From positions 930,001 to 994,000 of the forward strand of contig JAHQRK010000026.1 of NCBI GenBank assembly GCA_019828595.1: DNA of 64,000 bases. The letters are read 5' to 3'. The notes beneath the pieces were generated by a model that did no database searches, was not told the DNA's origin, and saw nothing but the letters and a program-made list of their open reading frames with translations. Source of the stretch: Aphanomyces cochlioides. Lineage: Eukaryota; Oomycota; Saprolegniomycetes; Saprolegniales; Verrucalvaceae. Below are positions 32,022 through 43,645 of the stretch, in pieces. Position numbers and translations under genes: made by a program. Numbering within the stretch: position 1 is the stretch's first letter; every line of letters starts with the position of its first letter.

Positions 32022-33251
32022 GCGCGCGTTTCAACGAGGGCATTATGTACTCCTTCGGCTGTATGGTGAGTGACCAATTTGCAACAGACCAACATAATTA
32101 TCCGGAAACCTAATTTAGTGACCAATTTGCAAAATAATATATTTTGGTACCAAACAGCAATATTTTATTTTATAGGGCACCATTTAGCAACGACCCCGTA
32201 TAAGCTCACAGTCCTTTCAGATTGTGGCACTCAAGCATGCCATGCGTCTCGAGATTAACTGTAAGGTTATGTGAATGACTGGGAAAGATAGATGTATTGC
32301 AAACACAGCAGGCCTTGAAATCATAAATGCACTTACAAGAATACGGAAGAAAACCTCCATGATGTGTGGAGTTTGAATGTAATGCAGACTATCCAGGTTC
32401 TGTCACCGCTTTGTTCACCAGACTTTTGATTGGATAAAATTAGTTTTTGATAAGCTTACAAATGACACATGAAGCACATCAATCTTGTTGGTTAAAATAT
32501 TCAACCAATTGCCAAGACCCAAGAGGACAAAATGATGGTCAAGCTGGGTCAAGCTGGACCTCGAATCATCCACAAGACAAAGAAACAGATGTGGTGATTT
32601 CAGCGCTACGATCATCGCTTTTATTAGCGTTGATTTCAAATAGATTCAGCACGATTGAACAAGCGTTGATATCACCGATATCATAGCCGTTGCAATCACC
32701 GTTGAAATCACCCCTGATATCGCAGAATTAACAATATGTGCTTTCACCGGGGACAACACCAGTGGAATCAACGTTAATGATACAGCTTCCGGATATTATG
32801 ACGGATAACACCATTTCACACGATGACGTTACATTAAATATGAATCGACTGGTCAGTGTGAATTTCACCTTGCGAGAAGACTGTGCTGGCATCAAGGCCC
32901 GTGAGATACAATTTTGGAGGCTGTCACGTCCTCTTGACGGTCGGACACTACCACGCGCATTACAGGGTGTATCATACCGATCACGGGGCGTGAAAAAAGT
33001 CAATACATGAAGACGGTGAGGTTTATACAATCTTAGAAGGCGAGCACATTTTCTGCCGACTATCTCATCATCTCTGTAGGTGAAGATCTAGCTTCATTTC
33101 AGGGTATGGCGCTCTCTGAAAGGAAAGCCCACAACTCCGAGCTGCACAACTTGCTTAAGAAGCGCCCTCGAAGTCGTGAGCATTCTTCGTCAGATGGTAC
33201 AAGTCATAGCCACAATTTAGTCCTAGACCTTCAAAATGAAAACGAGTAATC
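32022..33251. other. Spacer with quasi-periodic GTTGATATCACC-like words
   Basis: No supported gene. Bases 32620-32760 repeat words such as GTTGATATCACCG and GTTGAAATCACC. The reverse strand reads GDFNGDCNGYDIGDIN, similar in style to the ORF at 34096. The frame at 32738-33010 has no recognisable motif. Confidence 0.3.
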
Positions 33252-33570
33252 TCTAGTATTTCTCTCGGTGAAATCGTTCCGAAGGACTCTTGAGTGTTGA
33301 ACTTACTAAGGCTACACGCAGGCTACCGTCAGAGGATGGATGGTCGTGCGCGTTGTGTTGCAGCCGTTAAGGCATGTGTGTTTCATTGCTACGTCAGTCA
33401 AGACTGAGTCATCTCCAGTATTTCTCACGATGAAGTTGTCAACTAAGGGCCACTAAGTGTCGCCCGTGTTGTAAACAGAAGAGGAAGCTACCGTCTGACA
33501 AGGAGATTGTCGCGCGTGGCGCATTGTAGTCGCGTAAGGGTGTGCCCTTGCTGCATGGATAATGACCAAG
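33252..33570 (+). repeat. Diverged tandem repeat of about 160 bp, with an inverted copy of its core at 34856-34918
   Basis: TCTAGTATTTCTC...GGCTACACGCAGGCTACCGTC...GTGCGCG (from 33252) is followed by a diverged second copy (from 33411: TCCAGTATTTCTC, then CTACCGTCTGACAAGG, then GTCGCGCGTGG). The core 33348-33408 (GCGCGTTGTGTTGCAGCCGTT and following) recurs inverted at 34918-34856, about three quarters identical. It may mark the ends of an otherwise unrecognised element of about 1.6 kb. Confidence 0.45.
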
Positions 33571-34095
33571 TACTTGCTGTGATTTTTCCCGGTAGAGTTG
33601 TTGATAACATTTTGTTGAGTTTTGAATTTGCTTTAAGGTGCCAGGAGGCTGCTATGAGGGATGAGATGGTGTGTTGTAGCTGCTTGAATGTGCTTCTGTG
33701 CCATTGCTGTGGGATGGTGTTAATACTCCAATGCTGTGTGATATATTTAATATGCAATCGACTATGGACATTTTATTTAGATTTCCTCGTCTAACCAGTT
33801 ATTGCCCGACTTTCCAAGATTTGAACTGACGTTGCAAAAAATTGGGCATAATAAAGCGTATGTTATACCTTCTTCCACCGTTGTAAGAAATAGACCATTC
33901 GTGCTTCGAATTTTTACAACAATATGACGCATACAATATCGATGGGCGCAATACGGGAGAACTGTCTTTTACGAATTTATCAGACCTAAGCACATTGGTG
34001 TAACTGCCGACTCTCATACACGTGAACCCAACGCCCGCAGTGGTACTAGTTGTAATCAAACTGACGCAAGTAACGATTCAAATGGTGCAAGATCC

Positions 34096-34386
34096 ATGGA
34101 TATCATCATCGAAACACCAGCTCTTCTAAACGACGTGAGTAACGATTCTAATACCGTTGACATATCAGCTATTTCCAACGGAGTAAGCAACGGTGACTTT
34201 GCCTGTGGTTCTAGCGGTGCTGTAAACAGTGTTTCAAGCGCTAAAAGAAGCTGTGAAATCGACGGTATTTTCAACGGTAAAAGTAACTGTGATCTTTACG
34301 GTGGTTTAGACGGTCGAGTCAACGTTGACGATACACTCCATTTAAGAACTGTCCAAGCTATAGCTAATCAAATTACCAAAACATGA
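34096..34386 (+). CDS. Ser/Asn/Gly-rich ORF, unknown
   Basis: A 96-codon ATG frame, open further upstream, with a loosely repeated pattern (SNDSNTVDISAISNGVSNGD, then GIFNGKSNCDLYGGLDG). The underlying DNA repeats AACGGTRA words, so openness may reflect the repeat rather than selection. It lies between the two inverted cores described at 33252. Confidence 0.25.
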   Translation: MDIIIETPALLNDVSNDSNTVDISAISNGVSNGDFACGSSGAVNSVSSAKRSCEIDGIFNGKSNCDLYGGLDGRVNVDDTLHLRTVQAIANQITKT

Positions 34387-34586
34387 GATAAATTGAAGGC
34401 ATCTTGCCACAGCCAAACTGTTAACCCAGACGTTCTGAAAATTTTACAAGGCCTTCTTCAACCTGTGGAGAATTGACTTTCTGTATAATATTCTCGTAGA
34501 ATATGATTTACCTATAATATATCATATTGACCTATCTCTAAAAATGATATTAGTGCACAAAATGACACAAAGCAAGAGCTGTCTTA

Positions 34587-34877
34587 TTAAAACAAGCTCT
34601 TTTTACCCTTCTTCTTTTTCCATGCTTCTTGGGGCACTGGAAGACTGCTGGTCTTGCGCTTTGGCCTCTCACTTGATATCATCAACGCAAGCCTTCATCG
34701 TTTGCGATTCGCGCGCTCGCAACTTCAGGGTCTTCAACTTCTTGGGTGGTTTGAACTTCATTAGTTTGTATTTGATTTCTGATAAGGTCTTCAATCTTCA
34801 TTTCAAGGTCTTCGACGCGCTCGCTAAGCATCGGTACATTTCTTGTTGTTCCTTGCTCGGTCTTTACTGACGTTGCA
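34587..34877 (-). pseudogene. Coiled-coil protein fragment with basic tail
   Basis: The minus strand reads MLSERVEDLEMKIEDLIRNQ (heptad-like coiled coil), then NEVQTTQEVEDPEVASA to TGA. In the next frame ERPKRKTSSLPVPQEAWKKK and a Lys-rich end run to TAA at 34587. One frameshift joins them. The basic end looks like a nuclear localisation signal. Family unknown; a transposon accessory protein is possible. Confidence 0.4.
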
Positions 34878-34929
34878 ATGAAAAAAGCGCATACTCAAAC
34901 GGCTGCAACACATCGCGCGCAACCATTCC

Positions 34930-36083
34930 ATCCACTCACGGCAGCCTTCTTGTATCTTCAACCAAGTCAAGACTCAATGGGCAGTCGGGACAACAAGACT
35001 GACGCAGTAAGAAATTTCTAATCGATTATTTCCGGATAATGACATTCCTTGATAACAGTAATGAATCCATGGCGAAACAGGAGTGCAATTCCTGTTATGA
35101 AGGAATTGCTCGGCATGATCGCGAGATTTACCCTTTACAAACGTCTCTGCCGCTTTGCCTTTACAGTGCTCCCCAAAGATTGAAGATACACGATACTCTG
35201 AATATAAATATGTGACCAAAAATATTGATTTAAAGAGTTCAACGCACATGTTGGTGCAGAATATTGAAATTTACCTGTGTATCTTGATACTATTGTACTT
35301 TGCATACCTTATACACCTTATACATTTTATAGAATCATGATGCTGCAATTCTTGGGGAGCACTGTACACGAATGTCACTTGAAACGAAACTGTTTGTAAC
35401 CTAGGTGTTCAGTCAACAGAGTAGCACTAAGTGGCTGTTGATGGGTGCTGAGGGTGTTGGGTGCCTGTACCGCATCAGCAGAAGGACTGTTTTCTGAGGG
35501 TCGTTAGAGGAGAGCATTTTTTGGACAAAATAAGGGCTCAAAATGCTCGATTTTGGATGGGTGAGGGTGCTGAAGGTGCTCCTCTGCGATGTCGCGTCCT
35601 TGTAATGACATATGTTGGGAAGACTGACGAAGCCCACAGTTGCATGATGCAACTGTGGGCCAACCTTCCATGCTACTTGCACGAAGTTTGCTCAAAGCGA
35701 CAGAAGCCAAGATCAGCCTTGAAACTCGAATGGATGCATTGTATCTCCCAAGCGCACACTAATATCTACTTGAACCCGACTACCATGGATTGTGGTAGAT
35801 GTAGAGGCCTCGATTAAATGGTTGAAATGGTCTCAGTTGCCCCACAATGGGAAAAATACTGCACGATTTTGAAAGATTCTTTCAAATCAAAATACAGACC
35901 AACAGAAATCTCTATTTACACAATGTATAAGGCATGGAGCCGCTGCAAGGCTGGCAATTTTGAGTACATATTTCTTGCTGAAGCTGATTAATCAAATCGT
36001 TGACAGATTGCCAGGTGTTCCTTTTGGGCCCGTCAACCTTCATTTCTTGTTCAATCTTAGTGAGCCTTCTAGAGTTCACAGCC
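34930..36083. other. Spacer, no gene supported
   Basis: A plus frame at 35461-35817 has no motif, and its minus-strand overlap is equally long. It contains the perfect hairpin at 35633-35659. The segment 35820-36083 precedes the 3' end of the KDZ-like remnant. Confidence 0.35.
35633..35659. repeat. Perfect 13-bp inverted repeat with 1-base centre
   Basis: CCCACAGTTGCAT is followed by one G and then its exact complement. It is the same type of tight palindrome as 46756-46780. Confidence 0.8.
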
Positions 36084-39045
36084 TTAATGAAATGCTTCGT
36101 GTAGAGAAGAAAGTTGTTTACGCCCCATAAAGCCTGCTTGTTTGGTTACTGACTTAAATGTTGAGTTAAACACTTCACAACTCACTGAACTGATGTCCCT
36201 GAGAAGTGGGATATTGTCAATTCTATATCCGCTAGAGCAGTTCACGTGATTTTTGTAATGAAGGCGATCAATTACAAACCAGACATTATGAAAGAAGAGA
36301 GGCTCTCGGTGCATACAATACGTATGCAGATTGCAAGCATTATCCATGATAACATATCGACGACCCTTAGTCCTTGGCCACCGTTGATATAATATTGAAA
36401 AGGGATGGGCAGGTGATTCATGGTCATGTAGGACAGAGAAGCCCAAACAGATTCCATGGGGGCAACAAAAATGAAATATACCAGGGAGTTTAAAACGCGA
36501 TAAAGGAAAATATTTGCTGCAGACTTTATCTTCTGCGTGTTCATTGTTATACATGGCTAATGGACGCTTCACCGCCGATCCAGGGTACCACTCGTGCATA
36601 TCGTCGTCGTCAAAATTAATTGTAAATTCATCATCGTCGATATCGTTCAGTTCATGAGAAGGGAGATAGTCAAGATAGCATAAAAATTGTGAAACTAAGT
36701 ATGAAAGAACACTCTCCAACGGTGACCACAAAGGATGAAAGGGTTGTACATCCATCAATGATGTTCTAAGAGCATATGACAAGCACGGCATCAAAAGCTC
36801 TAGTTTTGAAAGAACGTCGGCCTTTTGAACCAGTAAAACATGAACTCTGGTTTCCATTTTTGCTAGGGATAAGAGCAAGGGGCCAGCTACGTTAGGATCT
36901 CGTATGGCACCATTCTGAACAGGTGATTGTCGGGCTAAATTCGACAAAAATGCTCGCCATTGAGAAGAGCAAAAACCATTTCTAGACGATTCTTCGTGTG
37001 TCAACGCCTCACAAAAATTAACAAGACATGGACAGTGCAAACGTAACAATTCCTTGAGATGTTGGTGATCGCCATGGGTTATGTGAGTCGGTGGGCAATC
37101 TTCCAAACCTGCCCTAGAACTACAAAAATGCAAAAGAGCTTTTCGCGTAGCCTTGTCACGAATAAAAAGTCTGTATTGCACCGGTACCCCTTTACATTTT
37201 CGTGATGAACGTGGGATTTCCTCTCTGCATATCATTAAGCCGCTACATTTATCAATGAATCGAACCTTGCAGTAGAATACTCGCGTCTGCAAGCCATTTT
37301 GGCATTACCATCTCCAATAATTATTGGAGCTGTTTCGAGAGAACCACAGTGAGGACAGGAAAAGCAACTAGAGACATCGTCACAAAGCCTACAATTGGTA
37401 TTATCCTGGTAAATATTTAGAGGATACATACATGCGTAGTATGTGCCAGCAAGCTTTAATGAACGTTGAGCGACTACAAAAAAAAGAATGGTGCGTGACG
37501 TGTTGGGCTTCAATCACACGATAAATTGCTGAAATTGGTGTGGCAGCCAAGATTAAGTTGAATCTTATCGAGTTGACTAAATCTAGATCAAAGAAGGTAT
37601 CGGGGCTGACGCGTAAAAATCCATGGTACATGCCATCGAAATCTAAATGCTTTAAACATGAGTCGTTAGAGCACCTGTAAATAGGGGCTATAAATTCTGT
37701 AAACGCATACATCCCGTAAACAATTGCCTTCGACGGTTGGGTCCATACCAACGTATTGAATGTGCTACCGCATGCACAAATGGGATTGTCAAATTGAATT
37801 GGAACAAAATTATTCATGCAGTCAGGATCAAAGAGGTAAAATCCCCGACGCTGTCGAATACGATTTTGGTCATCAACATCAACAGGAAACAGGACATTCT
37901 GCGGACTCCACGAATGTTGCTCAATAATTGTCTGTTCTTCAGACAACCAGTTCACGTTATCTGCATAGGATGAGTCTGCGTCATGTAGCAAATCTAACCA
38001 GGCTAATTTGACGGAACACAATGGAGTATTTATGCATTTCAAGCAGACCCAGTTGTTTTCGCCTCGAAGTTCGAGGAGTGCTCGATCAAAACGATTATCC
38101 TTTGCTATCACAGATGCATAAACTCGATTTTTGCCGTTCAGAAAACCAACGTAGAAAGGGACACCATGAGGAATATCCGTTATTGAGCTTGGATCATGAC
38201 CTCTCGGTGGAGGCGGCAGGTTTATCGTAAGTATTTTTAGTGCTGCAACATGAAAACAAGACTCTGGTTCAATCTGTGCATCGTAATCATGGCTGCTCCG
38301 AAATACACTCATCTCGGGATGTTAGCAAACTTGATGTCTACAACATAGATGTGCGAACTAGAGTTGTCAAACGTGGTTTGGTTCATTCTAGCGTTGGCGG
38401 ATGGCAAACAAAACAATTTTCCAGGGGATACAATGAGAAGAGAGTCATTAGCTAGAATCAAGTGGGCATAACGATGTGCAAATGACATCCTGAAGGGATT
38501 ACTCGGCACGTGCACATTTTGAGCAATCGGACTTTGGGATAAGAGATGCAAACTTGCATTTTCTCCACAAACAAAAGTTGTATCGCCATTTTCGTTGGTA
38601 TTATCGGCTAAATCACCCGATACACCACCACTTAATACACCGTAGTCATCAATAAAGCCTAAATCTGAGCCATGGTCACCAGTCTGAAGATCATGATCAT
38701 TTAGAGATGATTGGAAGGACAAGTCTTGGCCATTGTCAAAGCTATAACCTGAATCATCACTGTTATAACATGATCGAGGGTCATTTTCTAAATCAAAGTT
38801 GTGATCGCCTTCTTCCATGGAATAGATTTGGCTGCTGCTAGATAATGCAAGCAAAGAGTTTACAATGTAATCACCTCGTGCATTAACTTGAATTCTCTCG
38901 CGGATAATTGTTCGATGGGCTTTGCAACTACAAGGGCAATCTGCACACAGGTCTCTGCGACATCGGACCAGCTTCCTTGCTCTGCAGCAGACGTGCATCG
39001 TAGACGACGGTTCATCATGAATCTGAATGGATAGTGACGTTTCAA
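36084..39045 (-). pseudogene. KDZ-like transposase, at least three frameshifts
   Basis: Four overlapping minus-strand frames (38998-38309, 38312-37401, 37513-37235, 37292-36084) form one protein of about 950 residues. The N-terminal part is Cys-rich (CRRDLCADCPCSC), then acidic. The middle has NWVCLKC, ICACGSTFN, CRLCDDVSSCFSCPHCG and DGNAK. The C-terminal core shows FHFCCPHGICLGFSVL, then DHESPAHPFSILYQRW, YVIMDNACNLHTYC (Asp) and WFVIDRLHYKNHVNC, ending GFMGRKQLSSLHEAFH at the stop. CPHG, DNAC-LH-YC and ID-H-NH-CS are marks of the KDZ (Kyakuja-Dileera-Zisupton) transposases common in oomycetes and fungi. Frameshifts fall at 38312, about 37500-37430 and about 37300. Confidence 0.65.
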
Positions 39046-39312
39046 AGCTAAAAAGATCTTGGCGAGAGAAACTACCCCAACGAACAGGAAAAAATCTTGC
39101 TCACACAGTACATAAATGAGCCAATCGGAAAAAAACTGCTTAAAGGGGATTCGAACTCAAGCAGATATAGATACATCGATACAGTTAAGTACATAGTCCC
39201 ATACACTATTGCGAATTCACTGAAATAGAGTATAAACGCAAATCCAATGTCCTCCAACAGGGCGAGTCCATTTGGATGACGTCCAATCTCTTCGAGCATC
39301 TACGAGGTATAA
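39046..39312. other. Spacer between TE remnants
   Basis: Separates the upstream end of the KDZ-like remnant from the LINE fragment. No feature seen. Confidence 0.35.
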
Positions 39313-40240
39313 ATGACCACGCCATACATGTCGACTGGCCGCACACGTCTCCGCTCCGAACATTCCACCCGCGCGCTTCTATCCCTATATAGTCATCTAG
39401 CAGCCCGTGGGCTTCACAGTTTGGACGATTTCCTTACCCCGCATCGCACTTGGCCCAATGTCAAGGAGTTCTCGACATTTCTTCAAGACTACTTGGACAC
39501 TTACGAATGCATGAATCGACCACAATCGTTCACATATTTTCACTCCCTCCTCACCCTTATTGCCCACAACGTGTGGGACTTCCTGGAGATACCACGCGAC
39601 ACACCTATGCCACAATCACGTGAAGAACACCTCCCAACGATGCTTGAATTCAAAGGAGCCTTGAAGGCTCTCCACATGTGGCCTCGATCATTCATCCGAG
39701 CCATCACATACCTTGCTCCAGCTCTGTCAAAACCACATCCCTTGAAATCCCCATTGCGAGATACACTACCTCGAATACACTATATCCATCGAGTCGCTAC
39801 TCCTCTCCTCTCTCTTCTTCCTCCCATCTACTCGGACGTGTGGTGGCGCATCCCTGTACAGGATGCTGCCAGTCAACTACACCTACTTCTTTCTACAACA
39901 TTCCAACCCACGAATCATGGAGTGCTCTTACCCCAATTGTTGTGCTGTGGAGACACATCAACACTGTCTATTCGACTGTCCCATACTCCAGCCAGTGTGG
40001 AGCGTCCACAGAACGGCTTGGGCAGACTTTGGCCAGCTCTTCTCATGACAGCAGCTCATCAACTTAAATGACTTTCCTTTGACAACGCAATGGCAAGACT
40101 ATATGCATATTATTCAACCTCTATGGACCCTCCTTGTGAACTGTCCCGTCTTCGTGAAAGGTCCTCCTTGAAGATTAGCAGCGAGCCAATCGTATACCAA
40201 GGGCTTGAACAGACGCGCATTACCGTCACATACCTCCACA
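39313..40240 (+). pseudogene. 3' fragment of a LINE ORF2 with reverse-transcriptase-type zinc-binding domain
   Basis: From 39313 a frame reads LYSHLAARGLHSLDDFLTPH, then WPNVKEFSTFLQDY and a long helical thumb-like part. After a one-base shift near 39850 it reads MLPVNYTYFFLQHSNPR, then CSYPNCCAVETHQHCLFDCP, the zf-RVT finger (C..C..HC..DC) found after the RT of non-LTR retrotransposons, then a TGA at 40046. The RT and endonuclease domains are missing, as expected for a 5'-truncated insertion. No poly-A tail was recognised. Confidence 0.65.
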
Positions 40241-40290
40241 GAGGTTCCGGTCCGGGTCCATCGCAGAATTGGACGAGTCGAAATACGAGC

Positions 40291-40956
40291 ATGGAGGGCG
40301 GCGGCAAGACCAGCTTGGAGGATCGGGCGGCGTCCATGGCGAGTGGCCTTCAAGAGGTTACCAACGCAGCAGGAGCGGTCAAGACCGGCTTGGAGGTGTC
40401 GGTCCGACAGGCTCGGGAGCTGGCTGACGAGATCACAGCGAGCAAGACGTCGGACCTCGACGCGTTCGAAGCTTAGATGGCAGCGGCGCGGGCTCAGAAG
40501 GGCTTCACGGCCAAGGTGGTGTTAGATGAAATCAATGCGTTCCGCCCTTCGACGGAGAATGAACGTGCGCTAGAGTCAATGCAACGTCCCATAGACGCAA
40601 ACGACAACCGCGAAATTAAGCGGCCAAAGGGCAGCGAGACCTCAGCTCAGTCGGTCCCAGTGCATGAGAACTTTCGTTCCTTCTTGCCTGGCGTGACCGA
40701 GGGGCAGCGGGAGTGGAGTTTTGGACGCAGTTTGGAGAAGCCGATTGGCAGCTATACTTCTATGTTGGTATGGGCCAATATCGTGTTAACCCGCAGTTGG
40801 TGCGTGTCCTTTCCAATAGGTCCATGTGATGATTTTGTAGGTCCATGGTTCTGCCCAGACGTCGCGCAAGTTGCTGGAGAGGGCCAAGCGTCTTTCTTCG
40901 CATGTTTTCCATTTCCACTCAAAGACTGTCGGCTTTGGTGGGTCGGCTTTTCATGA
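40291..40956 (+). pseudogene. GC-rich coiled-coil ORF with one in-frame TAG, unknown
   Basis: ATG 40291 opens a frame (LEDRAASMASGLQEVTNAAG, then VSVRQARELADEITASK), stops at TAG 40474 and continues in the same frame with AQKGFTAKVVLDEINAFRPS and a charged stretch to 40956. It is clearly more GC-rich than its surroundings, so it probably came from elsewhere (an element interior). It could be a Gag-like or accessory protein; no knuckle or catalytic motif is seen. Confidence 0.4.
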
Positions 40957-41310
40957 CTCAGGTTCGTCAGAGGAGTGGTTCGCGATTATATTACAATGTC
41001 TTTATTCTTGTCGTGTGCGTTATCACAATGTTTTTATTCTTGTCGTGTGCGTTATCATTCGATCAATATATCCTCTCCTCGTTTTCTTGAAAATATTGTC
41101 CAATTAGATGTAAGTTTTACGAAATTTAGCACTACGATTCGTCAAAATCTGTAAATTCTGGTTTTGCTCGTTTAATGTGTTGCGTCAACACCTGGTATTT
41201 CGACCAATTATACACCACCAAACTGGACCACTGCCCATCCAATAAGAACATGAATTATTGACTGGCCATCAGTGCTGTTTGAATAAAAATTAAATACTAT
41301 ACAAATTATT

Positions 41311-42535
41311 GTGAATTATAAAAGTATATTTACACAGTCCATATTCTCAATTACAGTACTCGATTCCTGTTTTGTTCAAGCCATGCCCGAAGACACGGTT
41401 GATGAAAGTGTGGTTGGTGGACATGTACAAATGTACATGATCATGTCGGTACATTGTACTATGTATTTGATAATGGTCCTCGACGACAAAATATTCAGCT
41501 GGCCTTTGGAACTGTGTCAAAACTTTGCAGCGCGAAGAAGATTAATCCAGCAGTACTGACACTCTTTCCGAAAACACGAAGAGCTGCCCTTGAGTTTCAA
41601 GGTGAATCCTCCAGTATTATGGTTGAGGGGGTACAATACACAGAACATACCTTTTGAATTCGTAGTGAGTTTTGTCCAAACTCACTACGAATTCAAAAGG
41701 TATGTTCTGTGTATTGTTCTCTGCTGACATGATTCCAGAGTCTTGCACTTTGTCAGGTTTGCTAAAGCCAGGCAAAAAAGTCCATCCTCTATGTGTTGTG
41801 CTTGAAAATGAATGCAGAGAAATGGGGATTGAGCCAACTTTGGCGAATGTCTTGAAGTGTACGTATGTTCTCATCAGTGTAGCATGCATGACTCATCTGT
41901 TTGGTTAGATCGTATTCCTGTACATCAAATATTGCGTGTTGTCAACCATGATCATGTTTTTTCTTTTGAAAGGGCCCCACATGCTCGTCTAATATCGCGA
42001 AAGAGGACTAAACTATTGAAGGCTCTTCAAGAGTATAGTTTGGTTGCTCATGGTACATGTATGGTAAATACCCTGTCACTATGTCGCTATAACGCTCTAC
42101 AGCTAGTACATATTAATGGACAAGCTCCAAACAAGTCGTTTGCACGCGTTGAACGACCACAAGAGCGATATTTCCTGTCAGGAGAAGAGTTTGAAGACAT
42201 TGCCTCTTTCGGCAACAAAGACTGGACTAGCCTCGTGACGCAACGAAGCTGCTTTTGTCTCTTGAAGTCCAATCACAGCGTAGTCTTGTTCAGGTATAGA
42301 ACTAGTACAGTGTAGATAGTAATTTCCTTTTGTAGTACACGCGACACCTCGTTGCGGAAGCACAACAAGAAACCTCTGCAAACTGGATTCACCGACCGCT
42401 GTGGGTCCCTTCACACGTGACGTGGTGCGACCCGTTGCACATGAGCAAAAACGACCTCCTGCAGTTGTGTCATGCTTGCTTAGGTCAGATTTATACACCT
42501 GACTTTTGTGGTCCTGTCGACATTCGCGACGGCTG
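41311..42535 (+). pseudogene. Unrecognised coding remnant split by a perfect hairpin
   Basis: Protein-like segments follow each other in changing frames: IQLAFGTVSKLCSAKKINPA up to 41640, then SADMIPESCTLSGLLKPGKK after 41700, then a 152-codon frame (41857-42315) with LISRKRTKLLKALQEYSLVA and NGQAPNKSFARVERPQERYF, then WIHRPLWVPSHVTWCDPLHM to 42530. They look like one protein with several lesions, among them the 85-bp hairpin at 41633. The surroundings suggest a transposon gene. Family unknown. Confidence 0.35.
41633..41717. repeat. Perfect 40-bp inverted repeat with 5-bp loop
   Basis: Arms 41633-41672 and 41678-41717 are exact complements; the loop is TGTCC. It interrupts a protein-like frame. 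Confidence 0.95.
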
Positions 42536-43619
42536 AGACTTCTCTTGTCTGATAATCAATAAATGCATTCGTTAATGTAGCACTAGTACATTACTTGTGC
42601 TATATTCTTCTTGTTTTCATTCTCACTAATCTCTTTTGTTCATACAGCTTTACTCTTATGACTCTCGTATGAACGCACTGATGCATTGTCCTGCAATTGT
42701 GTATTGCGTCTGCCTTTTTCGGCTTGAATGGGCAGAGTGGCAATCCCAACTCCACTCCAACCATATGTATATTCAGAAATTACATGGGAAATGACTGTGG
42801 CAAAAAGGAGCATATTGGGCTCTTGTTTTGGCAAAAAAGCTTCCTCCGTTAGAGGGACTTATCTGTCTGGACGAAGGTATAAGTCCTGGGTATAAAAGCC
42901 AAATTATCTGGGTTTTGATGGGTTTGCATTGCCTACCCTTTGGGCATGAGTGGGTGCCGATGGAGCAGCCGTCTGATGGGTAGTGTGGGCTCCAACAACG
43001 CAGGATTCTGGTGTTGTTGTGGGTTTGTCCTGGGTGAAATATGCAATGCAAATTGAAAGATTACTCATAGAAGTCAGCACCGAGAGTTGGACTGGAGGAT
43101 TAGCGATCATGAAGGTCCGTTTCGTTGCAGAAGTTTCTTAGCCATGAATTTCAACTCAAAGTCAAGGAGTAACTTTAAAGATGGCTAGAGAGCGTGTACA
43201 GATGCCAGCCAATATCAATGCTCTGGAAACTCACTGACCAGAATGATCGTATTGAGTCGTGGACACATGCTCGTGTGAAACTAGCGTCCTGGTGTAGAGG
43301 AGTCGCATACCGGTTGCGTGAATCAGCATGAGAGATTAGCGAGCGGAATAAAGATCGGTCTCGAGAAAGTTACCACACTTTGCATCTTAATAGGATAGGA
43401 CAAAGGGCTTTTTGATTTGCTCTCAGTGTTAAAATCTGTCTGTGCTCTGGTGAATATTGCGTTTAACAGGGGGTATTGTAGCGGCTTCCCACCAAATGCA
43501 ACTGCCTGGGAGCGTCATGACATCTGGCGGTAAGGCTAGTCGTGACTGGCTCGTTGTAAATCCACGACGGCGGCACCAGACGGAAGAGGGTGAAAGACTC
43601 GGTGCTGTTTCTTGCGTGG
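42536..43619. other. Spacer, no gene supported
   Basis: Minus-strand frames at 42773-43110 overlap in two phases, one of them rich in Thr, Pro and Ala (PTTTPESCVVGAHTT). They may be a very old linker relic, but no cysteine module or PAN is found. Confidence 0.3.
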
Positions 43620-43633
43620 TCACTTTGTAATTT
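43620..43633 (+). promoter_or_regulatory. Initiator/flanking core promoter
   Basis: TCACTTTGTAATTT, 26 bp before the ATG at 43646, aligned with the elements at 15150 and 48549. Confidence 0.65.
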
Positions 43634-43645
43634 CGGCGATAGAGC

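Noticed and set aside
35461..35817. 118-codon plus-strand protein
   Set aside because: The opposite strand is equally open, and a perfect palindrome lies inside; no motif.
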